DNA of 64,000 bases from Prolixibacteraceae bacterium (lineage in GTDB: Bacteria > Bacteroidota > Bacteroidia > Bacteroidales > Prolixibacteraceae). Position 1 is the stretch's first letter; each line of letters opens with the position of its first letter. The stretch is from contig CP082230.1 in assembly GCA_019856515.1 (NCBI GenBank), positions 744,001-808,000 on the forward strand, written 5' to 3'. Below the pieces are notes generated by a model. It ran no database searches. It saw only the letters and a program-made list of their open reading frames with translations, and was not told the origin of the DNA. A program made the translations under genes and the position numbers. Of the stretch, positions 38,001 through 47,078 are shown piece after piece.

Positions 38001-38226
38001 TAAAAGAAAAAACTAAAGTAGATGATGGGTTAGGAGTCTTTATAACAAATCGCCCCTCGATATCAGTTATTACACCTCTTTTTACGCCCTTAATCATCAC
38101 GTTTACACCTGGGAGTGTTTCTCCGCTATTGATATCCTTTACTACCCCAGTAACCTTAAACTTCTGTGCAAAAGAAGGAAAACTAAGTAATAGTACAAGC
38201 ATAAACAACAAACTCTTTAATTTCAT
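35038..38226 (-). CDS. SusC/RagA-family TonB-dependent outer-membrane transporter
   Basis: A 1062-aa SusC protein: signal peptide (about 1-20), carboxypeptidase-regulatory-like domain (about 23-95), TonB-box region ETVVIGYG (about 104-111), plug with ALQGKVAGVFIE and SAPLYVVDGFPID, then the long barrel ending in IKF. It would import the oligosaccharides handled by the fucosidases and sulfatases downstream. A promoter-like pair lies 37 nt upstream. No sigma/anti-sigma or hybrid two-component regulator is adjacent. Confidence 0.95.
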   Translation of the reverse strand: MKLKSLLFMLVLLLSFPSFAQKFKVTGVVKDINSGETLPGVNVMIKGVKRGVITDIEGRFVIKTPNPSSTLVFSFIGYKRKSVAVKGRSVLDVALETMTTELDETVVIGYGSIKKSDLSGSVSSVKSEELNNTPNPDVVSALQGKVAGVFIETSEGGPGASLNVNIRSGNSIGASSAPLYVVDGFPIDDSPVGMKTGIPGNDNQNPLGNIDPATIESVEVLKDASSTAIYGARGANGVILITTKSGKAGKNEITVNAKYGVRRIDRRLDLMNSLEHAEYNRYWKEFNKTNTAPDSLLNTDPTFHGFWKGIRENPNFPNAEAYRDTINPNRIDTDWQDELYGIGKTQNYGVGFSGGVKKFKYNAYTSYFENTGIIPNNDLKRYLADVKLKLEFGKLAVDFLEKTSYTETNGVDTKHNGSEVSAGVVKQVVNASPSRKVDYLPGELVNEDTGEELSDLRNPYRFAVDVTNKSKVLQSISSVGLKYSFTKHFYYKLSLGGSINSVKSEAFYPTTTAMGKSRKGLAKLQTKLNVKGVHTSQLNYANTFAKKHSLNLMGAFSTEKYYSENFGVESKVFGINELNTANISVGLLPGTPYSGKVDGGLVSYIGRMNYVYNDKYIITGSIRADGASRFGAGNKWGYFPSGAFAWRINQENFLKNAKFLSNWKLRVSYGQTGNQRVSNYESLTNTGFDNYSFNGRIVTGLYVKNLANPELKWQTSEQTNLGMDLGFNDGKISIVMDVYRKMDRDILQYVSLPTHIGFERMRQNFGCVENRGVEFSLSTVNVQTKNFQWTTDFNISRNENIIRELGYGQNSLINGNSIKLVDKMSGTFYGFKQVGIIENEEELKAYRNGKFRGVMKVGQRKLADVDKRGSVYAEDGTPIKVVIDDRDRVVLGNNQADFHGGLINTFRVGNFSLGVRFRFKYGGEIYNEMKTKLEGYDKPTDNRLNSALDFWRPEVKAADGTIIDAGNPDSFQPVPGVRNMRGLIDTYVEDGSYIRLSSVNIGYNFPRKLVKSMSLSGLSVYFKGENLYTWTNYSGYDPEVRNIDKGNYPKTMNFTAGINIKF

Positions 38227-39150
38227 AAAATTTAGTTTTTAGTAAGTTTTGGCATACTTTGTTAAATATAATTAATATTCAAATCCATGCAACATAATTA
38301 TCGCCACATTGTCATTAATCATTAATAGAAACCTACAAACTGAATCACATTAATTTTCGTGATCTACAATCGTAAATTTCCATGTAACAAATATGATTAC
38401 TTTAAAAAGAAAGTATTGGTACAAACATTACAAACATTAACAACATTACATGTAATATAGACACAACAACAAATCACTCACTAAACAACTATATATCAGA
38501 TTACTGAATCAAGTCATTAACTTATTTTTTTCATCAATAAAAACTACACTTTGAGATATCTATCTTATTTATTTGTACAATAAGTATCATTATCATATTA
38601 ATAACTAACTTTATTTTGGCACTTATTTAGTGAAAATGACAATCATGCATGCACATAAAGAACTATTCTGTTATGAATAACATTGATAAACATATATATT
38701 CTGAATCATATCAATCATCAGACATCATTGCAATCTATATTATAAGTTGTCATATGGAATCGACTAATAAAGACAACTTCAAGGTAACATATTCAAAACC
38801 TTCTCAAGGTATTGGATTAGATAATTATGTAAGAGAGATTAAATAGAAGAAATCAATTTGAGAAAATTGAACAATCATGTAGAAGGTAAATTCGCCTTTC
38901 ATAGTTCTATCAAACCACTGGACATGATTTACCATAAAGGGGACATTTGTATTTGGGGATTCTCAACCTATGACTCGCCTTCCAAGCCTTAGTTGACATT
39001 ATATCATATTCCTATAAGTATCATCACTTCAAATTTACGAATAACGTCCTTGATTTTGGAGTCTCCTGTAACTCCCTTTACAATCATGAATATTTCCTAT
39101 TGACTGAGCAAATACAGAGACTTACTCTCTACTTATTGGGATATCCTATA
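38227..39150. other. Intergenic region between SusC and intron remnant
   Basis: About 900 nt with the SusC promoter at one end. The rest is AT-rich and has only short frames, including a 65-codon plus-strand frame at 38649-38846 with no recognisable family. I see no transposon ends. The part next to the intron would be its 3' exon. Confidence 0.4.
38263..38293 (-). promoter_or_regulatory. Putative promoter of PUL 2 SusC
   Basis: On the minus strand GTTG (38290-38293) is followed after 19 nt by TATATTTA (38263-38270), one base from the Bacteroidetes -7 consensus TAnnTTTG. Transcription would start near 38256, about 30 nt before the SusC ATG. Confidence 0.45.
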
Positions 39151-39201
39151 TAATCGGGTAGATGGCTGGAAGATATTTTATCTTCCAGTACACCTCCCAC
39201 A

Positions 39202-39231
39202 CCACCGTACGTACGGGTCTCGTATACGGCG
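39202..39231 (-). ncRNA. Group II intron domain V
   Basis: On the minus strand CGCCGTA pairs with TACGGTG (one wobble), with an inner CGAGACCCG-type bulge and tip. This is the catalytic hairpin of group II introns; the CGC triad is the form known from IIC introns. Confidence 0.75.
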
Positions 39232-39241
39232 ACTCCCTAAA

Positions 39242-39747
39242 TCACGACTTTACTCTCTGATAATAATCACTTAGCGTAATATAGCCTGCCTTCTCCAAAT
39301 TCTTATTCGTTATAGTCGTTTGTTGAATTGGACTCTTTGAAATGCGCCAATACTTTTTCCTCGTATTAGCATATTCATACGCTTTGCTCTTCAAAACTCC
39401 GATCAAATATGCCGCATCAAATAATGATAATTCGCCATCGGGCTAATACTTACCTTCTCGTAGTTCTGTTATTAAAACTTTTCGATGAAATCTGAGATAA
39501 TCTTTTAATGATTCCACTTTCATCTTATCAACTCCATGACTCCTTTATTACGATAAACCTGTAAATAAGCCTTATTTAGGTTATCTGATTATAGGACATG
39601 TTCTAATAAATTATCTGTTGTAATGTTCGTTTCCATAATGGCTTCAGTTATCCCTTTGAAAGTGTGCGCTCTTGAGTTATTCTCGAGTTCCGCTCTACCT
39701 TCACTTAAGTAGCTATCTTCCGATATTTTCTGCATTGATCCCTTCAT
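39242..39747 (-). pseudogene. Decayed group II intron reverse transcriptase/maturase
   Basis: The N-terminal part begins with MKGSMQKISEDSYLSEG, meets a stop after LLEHVL, and continues in the same frame as SDNLNKAYLQVYRNKG, matching the start of intron RTs. After a frameshift it resumes as MKVESLKDYLRFHRKVL and stops again after REGKY. It then jumps to the C-terminal maturase text (SKAYEYANTRKKYWRISKS; ITLSDYYQRVKS). The catalytic palm, including the YADD region, is missing. The remnant is about 170 codons against over 400 in intact IIC proteins, so it cannot be functional. Confidence 0.85.
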
Positions 39748-40157
39748 TAGGTAACAGTCTGTATTATGAATGATTTAAGATTCAGTCCTTCCTGTAAAGT
39801 GGGTACAGTACTATGACCTCGGCTGACTTCTCACAGTTAACTTTTTTTGAATGGACAGGAAAAATACACTGTATCCATCTGCGAGATCTCCCATGGTAAG
39901 GAAATTAACTTTCACTCCATCTATCCGCCACATCTACGGTATTAACTCTGTGTAGAATTCGGACTTTACTTTGTTTGGCAAGCTTATCCAGTTATATACC
40001 GCCTAATGAGATTCGTATACCTCGGATCAGAGTTTTGCATACGGCTTCCTTCAGGTTATACCTCACGATAAGCACCCTTGCCTTCTGCTAGGTGGTTGGC
40101 TCTACAAACCTCCACTACGGACTTGCACCGATTAGTTAATTTACATGCATGGCACAC

Positions 40158-40192
40158 CAAAAAAGAGTTGTACTAATATTAGTACAACTCTT
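40158..40192 (-). terminator. Terminator of the GH20 gene and intron target
   Basis: A perfect 30-bp palindrome (AAGAGTTGTACTAAT and complement, 40163-40192) is followed on the minus strand by TTTTTT and then directly by the intron's first bases. It lies 36 nt after the GH20 stop codon. Confidence 0.85.
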
Positions 40193-40227
40193 CAAAGGTG
40201 TGTGTGTATTTTGTTTATTAAGGGTGC

Positions 40228-41781
40228 TTATTCCTTATTCCATGGTACTTTTGGTGACTGATAATAGTTCAACCCCATGGCTTCAAAGCGTGCTTTTTGA
40301 TTCGCAAGTCGTATTTTATATGTATTCCAATCTTGCTGTGATTTTTTTGACCATCCAATCTCAGCATAACCTGGAAGACGAGGGAAGGTCAAGTATTGAA
40401 TATCTTTAATATCTTTTACTGTCTCTGACCATAAAGGAGCCTCAATACCTAAAATATCTGATGGAGATGTATTTGGCAAGAAAGTATCAGGGTCCCACTG
40501 ATAAGCATCATCAACTTCAGTGTATCCAGCCCAATGCAATCCTAATGGACTAATCGAATCATACTGAATATCCATATAAGCTTTTGCAGCAGGCGACATT
40601 AGCAATTTGGCTTTCTGATCTAATGCCAACTTTGCGCTATGTGTTTTAACTTTCCAAAATTGAGCAACAGTATTTGGTTCTAAATTAGCTTCTGCGATAT
40701 CTGCCCAACCCACAACTCTTTTGCCATGAGAAGTAATAATCTTTTGTGCTCTATTGATGAATTTTATATAGTCTTCTTTTCCTGTAACATGAGTTTCATC
40801 TCCTCCAATATGGAAATACTCTCCAGGAGTAAGCGCAACCATTTCGCGCACTACATCATCAATAAACTTATATGTAAGATCTTTATCTACAGTAAATGTA
40901 CTAAAGCCTACTTTAGTACCAGTATATATTTTTTTAGGTTTATTATCTGGATTTAATTCGCCATATGATGCCAATGCTGCATTTGTATGTCCTGGCATAT
41001 CAAATTCAGGAACAACTGTTATATTACGATCTAAAGCATATTTGACGATATCCTTATATTCTTCTTGAGTATAGAAACCTCCTTCTCCTCCTCCAACTTC
41101 AGTCTCAGCTCCAATTTTAGTAAGATTTGGCCATGATTTTATTTCTAATCGCCAACCTTGATCATCTGTTAAGTGAATATGAAAATAATTCATCTTATAC
41201 ATCGCCAAGTAATCAATAAACTGTTTCACCTCTTCAACAGAAAAGAAATGTCTCGCAACATCTAACATCGCTCCCCTATATTCATATCTCGGAGCATCTT
41301 TAATCGTACCACTCGCAACTCTCCAATCAATATTTTGCACTTGTTTCTTTTCAATGGATGCAGGAAGCAGTTGCCTTAAAGTCTGAGCACCGTAGAATAC
41401 ACCTCCAATATCTTTTCCTTGAATAATAATTTTATCCTCAGTGATCTTCAATTGATAGCTATCATTTTTTGATAATTCATTCGATAAACTCAACAAGATT
41501 TGATTCGATTCTGCATTTTTACCCTCTACAATCTGAATATCAAAACCTGTCGCGGGTTGTAATATTCCTTGCAGTACTTTAGCTGTATTCTTTAATGAAG
41601 GTTCTGAAACAACGATCTGGGTATTTTTATTCAATTGAAATGAAAATCCATCTGCATTGATCTCATTAGGGATAGGAATTAAACTTGCGTTATTTAAATC
41701 CATCGGGACTCTTTCTTTACAACTCATTAAAGCTGTAGAGGTGATCCCCAATAATAATAGTGTTTTCTTAATATAATGCAT
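40228..41781 (-). CDS. GH20 beta-N-acetylhexosaminidase (lipoprotein)
   Basis: A 517-aa exo-hexosaminidase that removes terminal GlcNAc or GalNAc by substrate-assisted catalysis. Lipobox MSC places the acylated Cys at 21. The N-terminal GH20b domain (about 30-160) is followed by the barrel. It contains YFHIHLTDDQGWRLEIKSWP and the hallmark HIGGDETH, where D328 and E329 are the catalytic pair. It lies 2 kb upstream of PUL 2 in map terms on the same strand and is separated from it by the intron remnant. It could act with the fucosidases or serve chitin and peptidoglycan turnover. Confidence 0.93.
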   Translation of the reverse strand: MHYIKKTLLLLGITSTALMSCKERVPMDLNNASLIPIPNEINADGFSFQLNKNTQIVVSEPSLKNTAKVLQGILQPATGFDIQIVEGKNAESNQILLSLSNELSKNDSYQLKITEDKIIIQGKDIGGVFYGAQTLRQLLPASIEKKQVQNIDWRVASGTIKDAPRYEYRGAMLDVARHFFSVEEVKQFIDYLAMYKMNYFHIHLTDDQGWRLEIKSWPNLTKIGAETEVGGGEGGFYTQEEYKDIVKYALDRNITVVPEFDMPGHTNAALASYGELNPDNKPKKIYTGTKVGFSTFTVDKDLTYKFIDDVVREMVALTPGEYFHIGGDETHVTGKEDYIKFINRAQKIITSHGKRVVGWADIAEANLEPNTVAQFWKVKTHSAKLALDQKAKLLMSPAAKAYMDIQYDSISPLGLHWAGYTEVDDAYQWDPDTFLPNTSPSDILGIEAPLWSETVKDIKDIQYLTFPRLPGYAEIGWSKKSQQDWNTYKIRLANQKARFEAMGLNYYQSPKVPWNKE

Positions 41782-41944
41782 TGAACTATGTTTTATGATT
41801 TAATTCCGAATAAATGATTATATCACAAAACTATCATGAAAGGCTCCACTCCTAGAAGTAAAATAATATAAATTAGTGTAAAATACAAGATAATACATAT
41901 ATACATTGTATCTACAAACATTACTAAACAGCTTACACACAATA

Positions 41945-43708
41945 CTATTTAGAAGTATGAACTTTAGGTAATGATTCAACTATATCACAAAAAGTCATCA
42001 TTTTATTATCATTCGGAAACCGTTGTTTCAATTGCGTAAAGACATTGGGATTACCAACCCAAATCATCTTAGTCTTTGCTCTAGTCATTGCCACATTCCA
42101 TCTATTAAGGTTAAAATAGAAATCTATACCATGAGATATATGATCAAGACTACTTATTACTAAAGAAAAAAAGATAACCTCACGTTCTTGTCCTTGCATG
42201 CGTTCAACGGTATCAACTACAATTGATGATAGATCAACTTGTTTTTCTTTACAATTGATCTCAGAAAGATGTTGGGATACCAAACGCGCATGAGCTCTAT
42301 AAGGTGTGACCACACCAATGTTTTCAGGTGGCATTCCTGCATTAATAAGGACTTCTGAAAGTTGTCGTATCACCAATGCTTCTTTCTTAGATTGAACTTT
42401 ACAACGTGAATGGTTTGTCTCAATAAAAACTGAAGCTAAATCTGGATCTGACAAGAAGGAAAACCGAGGCTCTACATCCCTAAGTCTAATTCTATTTTTA
42501 GCAATTACATCAGCACTCTTGAGTCCATCATTATAGAAATATCGACTCGGTATAGAATTGATAATTTCATTCATTCGATAGGTTGTTCTCAGCATCGTGC
42601 CATTATACTTCTCTGTTAAACATTCAAAAGCAGACCGGATCACCTCTTTCTCAGTATGCGAAGCAACTAGTACTGGAGGCATTTGTTTATGATCGCCTAT
42701 CCATACTGTTTGCACACACGATAACATAACAGAAATGGCTAAAGGTTGGGTTAGCTGTCCCGCTTCATCAATTATAGCAACATCAAAACGGAGAGAACCA
42801 ACTCTCTTACTCCTTAAACTCATAGGCGAAGCCCCAACGATAATACCTGTATTCAAAGAATTATAAGGTGATTGAATAAAATATTCAAAATTATCAATTG
42901 TAAAGGATTCCGTAATTAGATCTTCGGCCTGTTCTATTGGACCAATTTTAAACATTTTACGATAGCTCTCTAATGATCGCACTTTGCGTAGTGCATTATT
43001 TATGGCTCTATGTGTAAAAGCTGTAATTAAAACATTCTTTCCTTGTTTAGCCAAATAGAGAGCTAAATAAGCCAACACCATTGTTTTCCCAGTACCCGGA
43101 GGCCCCTGAATCGTATAGTAATTAGAAGTATGTAATGCATTAGTAAAAGCAATAGATTGACTTTGATTAAATCCATATTGCTTCATGTTCGTTTCCACCA
43201 AGTCACTGTTATAAGTTGTAACTACAGGAGCAATCATTCCTTTTAATTGACCAAATATATCATTGCCAAAGGGAGTATGTAATACAGATTCAACAGTATT
43301 TTTGAGCATGTGCCTTAAATCAATTCGATCAGGATCTAAAATCCATCCAGAACTATTATGAGTAATATTAACTAGATTACAACCATAACTTGCTTTTATC
43401 TCATAATACCCTGGATGCTCTTTTGTTACTTCACAGCAAAAATAGTTTATTTCAGGGTCACCTTTATGAAGTCGAATACGGCTTCCTGCACGTAGATTTG
43501 AATTATTATATGATAGCTTCAAAAATGCACGACCTCTTCTAGACCAATCAATACCATCTAACACAGTCCACACAGTAATATTGTCAATTGCATGGCCTAG
43601 TTCTATGCGTTCGTCTATTGTTAAGGCCCAAATATCCTCAACTTGCTTATTTTGTGCATCACATTCAGCATCAATAAAATCTTTTAACTGATCTATATAA
43701 CTCTCCAT
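41945..43708 (-). CDS. UPF1/SMUBP2-like superfamily 1 helicase
   Basis: A 587-aa AAA-type superfamily 1B helicase. Walker A is QGPPGTGKT (201-209), motif II is DEAG (314-317), then WIGDHKQMPPV (motif III), TTYRMN (motif IV), GVVTPYRAHARL and the late VERMQGQEREVIFFSLV and NVAMTRAK (motifs V and VI). The N-terminal 180 residues form the beta-barrel-like region of this group. Probably an RNA or DNA helicase in nucleic-acid repair or processing; stand-alone genes of this type are widespread in Bacteroidota. It has no obvious operon partner, although truA lies 64 nt upstream on the same strand and may be co-transcribed. Confidence 0.88.
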   Translation of the reverse strand: MESYIDQLKDFIDAECDAQNKQVEDIWALTIDERIELGHAIDNITVWTVLDGIDWSRRGRAFLKLSYNNSNLRAGSRIRLHKGDPEINYFCCEVTKEHPGYYEIKASYGCNLVNITHNSSGWILDPDRIDLRHMLKNTVESVLHTPFGNDIFGQLKGMIAPVVTTYNSDLVETNMKQYGFNQSQSIAFTNALHTSNYYTIQGPPGTGKTMVLAYLALYLAKQGKNVLITAFTHRAINNALRKVRSLESYRKMFKIGPIEQAEDLITESFTIDNFEYFIQSPYNSLNTGIIVGASPMSLRSKRVGSLRFDVAIIDEAGQLTQPLAISVMLSCVQTVWIGDHKQMPPVLVASHTEKEVIRSAFECLTEKYNGTMLRTTYRMNEIINSIPSRYFYNDGLKSADVIAKNRIRLRDVEPRFSFLSDPDLASVFIETNHSRCKVQSKKEALVIRQLSEVLINAGMPPENIGVVTPYRAHARLVSQHLSEINCKEKQVDLSSIVVDTVERMQGQEREVIFFSLVISSLDHISHGIDFYFNLNRWNVAMTRAKTKMIWVGNPNVFTQLKQRFPNDNKMMTFCDIVESLPKVHTSK

Positions 43709-43772
43709 GAAACCATACTCTTTGTGACTATAACATTCTTTTTAAATAAAATAAATCTACTGAACTACAATT

Positions 43773-44585
43773 CTAGCGAGGATTAAAATACAATCCTTGA
43801 GATTGGTACTCTAACAGTTCTTCAATCTCCTCCCTATAACCAATATCTACCAAAAAAAGAGCTTCTCCGGGAGCTGATGCGCCTGCATATTTACGATCTC
43901 GTTTCTCAATAATAGAATTAAATTGTTTTGGACTTAATTTACCATAACCAACGTCTAATAGTGTTCCCACAATAGCTCTTACCATATTACGTAGAAAACG
44001 ATCCGCTGTAATAGTAAAAACAGCAAAATTTCCATTCACTTCCCAATATGCGTGAGAAACATCACAAACACTTGTTTTATTATCTGCCCCACTTCTCTCG
44101 AAACTTTCAAAGTCATGATGCTTAAGTAAGAAAGAAGCTGCCTCATTCATATATGTAAAGTCAACTTTCTTAAATGGCTTAAATGCATAACGAAACATAA
44201 AAGGATCTTTTTCAAGAGACAAGAAGTACTTATATGTTCTATGTGTAGCATCAAACCGAGCATGATCATCATGATCCACTTTAAATATTTTCTGCACTGA
44301 AATCCCTTTGCCAAGAAACTTATTCAATTTATAAGCAAAATTCGGGTTATCCAATCTATCATTATCGGCATCAAAATGTGCGACATAAAGAGAGGCATGA
44401 ACGCTGGTATCAGTTCGTCCTGCTCCTGTGACCTCGATTTTCTCTCTCGATATCGTAGTCAGAGCCTTTTGTAGCTCTTCTTGAACCGTTATAGCATTAG
44501 GTTGAATCTGCCATCCGTGAAAGAATTCCCCATTATATGCTAATTGAATAAAATATCTTTGTTGAATACTGACTTTTGTTTCCAT
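43773..44585 (-). CDS. truA: tRNA pseudouridine synthase A
   Basis: A 270-aa cytoplasmic enzyme that converts uridines 38-40 of the tRNA anticodon arm to pseudouridine. The catalytic Asp is D59 in GAGRTDTSVHA. LAYNGEFFHGWQ near the N-terminus and RFLRNMVRAIVGTLLDVGYG near 203-222 are typical TruA segments. Length is normal (E. coli 270 aa). It is followed by the helicase gene after 64 nt. A consensus -7 box lies close upstream. Confidence 0.96.
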   Translation of the reverse strand: METKVSIQQRYFIQLAYNGEFFHGWQIQPNAITVQEELQKALTTISREKIEVTGAGRTDTSVHASLYVAHFDADNDRLDNPNFAYKLNKFLGKGISVQKIFKVDHDDHARFDATHRTYKYFLSLEKDPFMFRYAFKPFKKVDFTYMNEAASFLLKHHDFESFERSGADNKTSVCDVSHAYWEVNGNFAVFTITADRFLRNMVRAIVGTLLDVGYGKLSPKQFNSIIEKRDRKYAGASAPGEALFLVDIGYREEIEELLEYQSQGLYFNPR

Positions 44586-44604
44586 TATTATCTTCTTATT
44601 TCTG

Positions 44605-44612
44605 CAAATTTA
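44605..44612 (-). promoter_or_regulatory. -7 box of truA
   Basis: TAAATTTG on the minus strand matches TAnnTTTG exactly, 19 nt before the truA start. No clear -33 TTG was found at the usual spacing. Confidence 0.45.
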
Positions 44613-44692
44613 AGCAGAACTGTTTACGTACACTAAGAGAATGCACAAATTTTAAAAACAGAATCTATTTTATATTTTTACATGATTAATAG

Positions 44693-46831
44693 ATGAGATT
44701 AAACAATGTTATGAAAAAAACTATTTTAACACTAATTACAGCAGGGACGTTAATGACCTCATGTTGTAATAAAGAATGTAAAACACAAGACGAGGCGAAT
44801 CCTCTTCTTTCAAAGTTTGAGACCCCATATGGAGTACCACCTTTTGGCAAAATCAAAGACGAAGATTTTCTTCCGGCCATCAAGAAAGGTATGGCATTAC
44901 AAAATGAAAGAATCGAGAAGATCGTTTCCAATACAACAAAACCGACCTTTCTAAACACTATTGTTGCTTTAGAAGAGAGTGGAACTGAATTGGAAACGGT
45001 TGCTCAAATCTTTGGGAACCTTCGTTCTGCAAATACAAATGATCAAATCGATGCTACAGCAACAGAGATATCGCCTCTGATGTCTAAACATAGCGATCAA
45101 ATCTCTTTCAATGACAAACTTTTTGCCAAAGTAAAGACAGTCTACGATAACAAGACTTCATTCAATCTAGATGAAGAAGATACTCGTTTGCTAGAAAAAA
45201 CCTACAAAGGTTTTGTTAAAAGTGGTGCAAACCTTTCTAAAGAAGACAAAGAAAAAGTTTCTAAAATCAATGCGGAACTATCTCTTCTTTCCATTAAATT
45301 TGGAAAAAATCTTCTAACAGAAACCAATTCTTTCACTCTAGTAATTGAAAATGAAAAAGATCTTTCTGGTCTACCTGAATCAATTCGACAAGGAGCTGCT
45401 GAAACAGCAAAAGGAATGGATAAAGAGGGAAAATGGGCATTTACACTTCAAAAGCCTAGCTGGATTCCTTTCTTAACATATGCTGACAATCGTGCTTTAA
45501 GAGAGAAGTTATACAAAGCAATGTATAACCGTGGCAATAATGATAATGCAAACGACAACAAAGAGGTAATCAAAAAAATCGTTGCATTACGTGCTCAAAA
45601 AGCAAAAATTATGGGATACAGCAACTGGTCAGAACTTTGTCTCGATGATCGTATGGCAGGAACTCCTAACCGTGTATTTGATCTACTCACAAAAGTATGG
45701 GAACCTGCTATTGTTCGTGCAAAAGAAGAAACAGCAGACATGCAAAAGATGATTAAATCGGAAAAGAAAAACTTCAAACTTCAAAGTTGGGATTGGTGGT
45801 ACTACTCAGGAAAAGTACGAAAAGCAAAATACGATCTTGATGAGGAGCAAATTCGTCCTTATTTTGAACTTAACAATGTACGTGAAGGTGCATTTATGGT
45901 AGCCAATAAACTATATGGTTTAAAGATCACTGAGATCAAAGACATTCCAGTATACCACCCTGAAGTAAAAGCATACAAAGTAAGTGAAAAGGATGGTTCT
46001 TTAGTTGGAGTGCTTTACACAGACTTCTTCCCAAGAGCAAGCAAACGTGCGGGAGCATGGATGACAAGCTACCGTAAAGAATATAAAAATGACAAAGGAG
46101 AAAGAGTTGCACCAATCATCTCTATTGTATGTAATTTCTCTAAACCCGTTGGTGACAAGCCTGCCCTTCTTTCATATGATGAAGTAACTACACTTTTCCA
46201 TGAGTTTGGACATGCACTACATGGACTTCTATCTCAATGCAAGTACTATTCCATCTCTGGAACTTCTGTCGAAAGAGATTTTGTTGAACTTCCATCACAG
46301 GTAATGGAACACTGGCCCGCAGAAGCGGAAGTTTTAGCAATGTATGCAAAGCACTATAAAACGGGAAAACCAATGCCAAAGGAGCTTATTAACAAACTTG
46401 TTAAGAGTAGTACTTTCAATCAAGGTTTTGCGACAGTGGAGTATCTAGCGGCGTCATATCTAGATATGAAATATCATACATTAAAGGATGCAAATATCGA
46501 GGACGTAAACAAATTCGAGGTTGATCAAATGAGAGAACTTGGATTGATTGAAGAGATTATTCCTCGTTACCGTTCAACATACTTTGCACACATCTTTTCA
46601 GGAGGATATTCTTCCGGATACTATAGTTATTTATGGGCGGAAGTATTAGATAGTGATGCATTCGAAGCATATAAAGAAACTGGAAACATTTTCGATCAAA
46701 CTACAGCTTTAAAATTCCGTCAAAATATTCTTGAGCAAGGTGGAAAACGAAAAGCTATGGATATGTATAAAGGTTTTAGAGGAAAAGAGCCAAGCATCGA
46801 TCCTCTTCTAAAAAACAGAGGATTACTATAA
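44693..46831 (+). CDS. M3-family oligopeptidase / dipeptidyl carboxypeptidase
   Basis: Zinc metallopeptidase of the M3 (thimet oligopeptidase/Dcp) family. The true start is probably the ATG at 44711, six codons inside the longest frame, because it begins a lipoprotein signal (MKKTILTLITAGTLMTSCC); that gives 706 aa. The zinc motif HEFGHALHG begins at H497 from that start, after the usual SYDEVTTLF. The third ligand region follows with ERDFVELPSQVMEHW, and the substrate-binding HIFSGGYSSGYYSYLWAEV stretch is near the end. It would degrade short peptides in the periplasm. It is a single gene with its own terminator. Confidence 0.93.
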   Translation: MRLNNVMKKTILTLITAGTLMTSCCNKECKTQDEANPLLSKFETPYGVPPFGKIKDEDFLPAIKKGMALQNERIEKIVSNTTKPTFLNTIVALEESGTELETVAQIFGNLRSANTNDQIDATATEISPLMSKHSDQISFNDKLFAKVKTVYDNKTSFNLDEEDTRLLEKTYKGFVKSGANLSKEDKEKVSKINAELSLLSIKFGKNLLTETNSFTLVIENEKDLSGLPESIRQGAAETAKGMDKEGKWAFTLQKPSWIPFLTYADNRALREKLYKAMYNRGNNDNANDNKEVIKKIVALRAQKAKIMGYSNWSELCLDDRMAGTPNRVFDLLTKVWEPAIVRAKEETADMQKMIKSEKKNFKLQSWDWWYYSGKVRKAKYDLDEEQIRPYFELNNVREGAFMVANKLYGLKITEIKDIPVYHPEVKAYKVSEKDGSLVGVLYTDFFPRASKRAGAWMTSYRKEYKNDKGERVAPIISIVCNFSKPVGDKPALLSYDEVTTLFHEFGHALHGLLSQCKYYSISGTSVERDFVELPSQVMEHWPAEAEVLAMYAKHYKTGKPMPKELINKLVKSSTFNQGFATVEYLAASYLDMKYHTLKDANIEDVNKFEVDQMRELGLIEEIIPRYRSTYFAHIFSGGYSSGYYSYLWAEVLDSDAFEAYKETGNIFDQTTALKFRQNILEQGGKRKAMDMYKGFRGKEPSIDPLLKNRGLL

Positions 46832-46853
46832 ACAGTAGATCATAATTCGAAGT

Positions 46854-46890
46854 AGAGGCAAATGCATTAAGTATTTGCCTCTTTATTTAT
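46854..46890 (+). terminator. Terminator of the M3 peptidase gene
   Basis: AGAGGCAAAT and ATTTGCCTCT form a perfect 10-bp stem with a 9-nt loop, followed by TTATTTAT. Confidence 0.8.
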
Positions 46891-47078
46891 ACTTCCTATA
46901 CACTAAAATAAATTCGTACAATCACAAAACAGCAAGTCTACACCCTATTGATAAATCATAAATATTAAGACTATTACCTCTTGTGTTAAAAAAGGATTAA
47001 AATAGACTCTCTTCTTCGACATCTTTAAAGAGAATACCTATCTTTAGATGTTTTTTAAAATAAATATATTTTCAAGTT

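Larger units (their letters stand above)
39151..40157 (-). mobile_element. Group II intron remnant (IIC-like)
   Basis: Read on the minus strand, the element starts with GTGTGCC near 40157 and shows the familiar GGTGCAAGTCCGTAGTGGAGG early segment. At its 3' end are a domain V hairpin (39202-39231; CGCCGTA...TACGGTGG with a CGC triad) and a domain VI hairpin ending in CTACCCGAT near 39151. Between them is a decayed reverse-transcriptase frame with most of the RT core deleted, so the whole is about 1 kb. The CGC triad, the absence of an endonuclease domain and the position directly after an intrinsic terminator fit subgroup IIC. Exact ends are approximate. Confidence 0.85.

Noticed and set aside
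38649..38846. A 65-codon plus-strand frame in the SusC-intron gap
   Set aside because: No signal, membrane segment or motif, and no promoter; it looks like a chance frame in AT-rich DNA.
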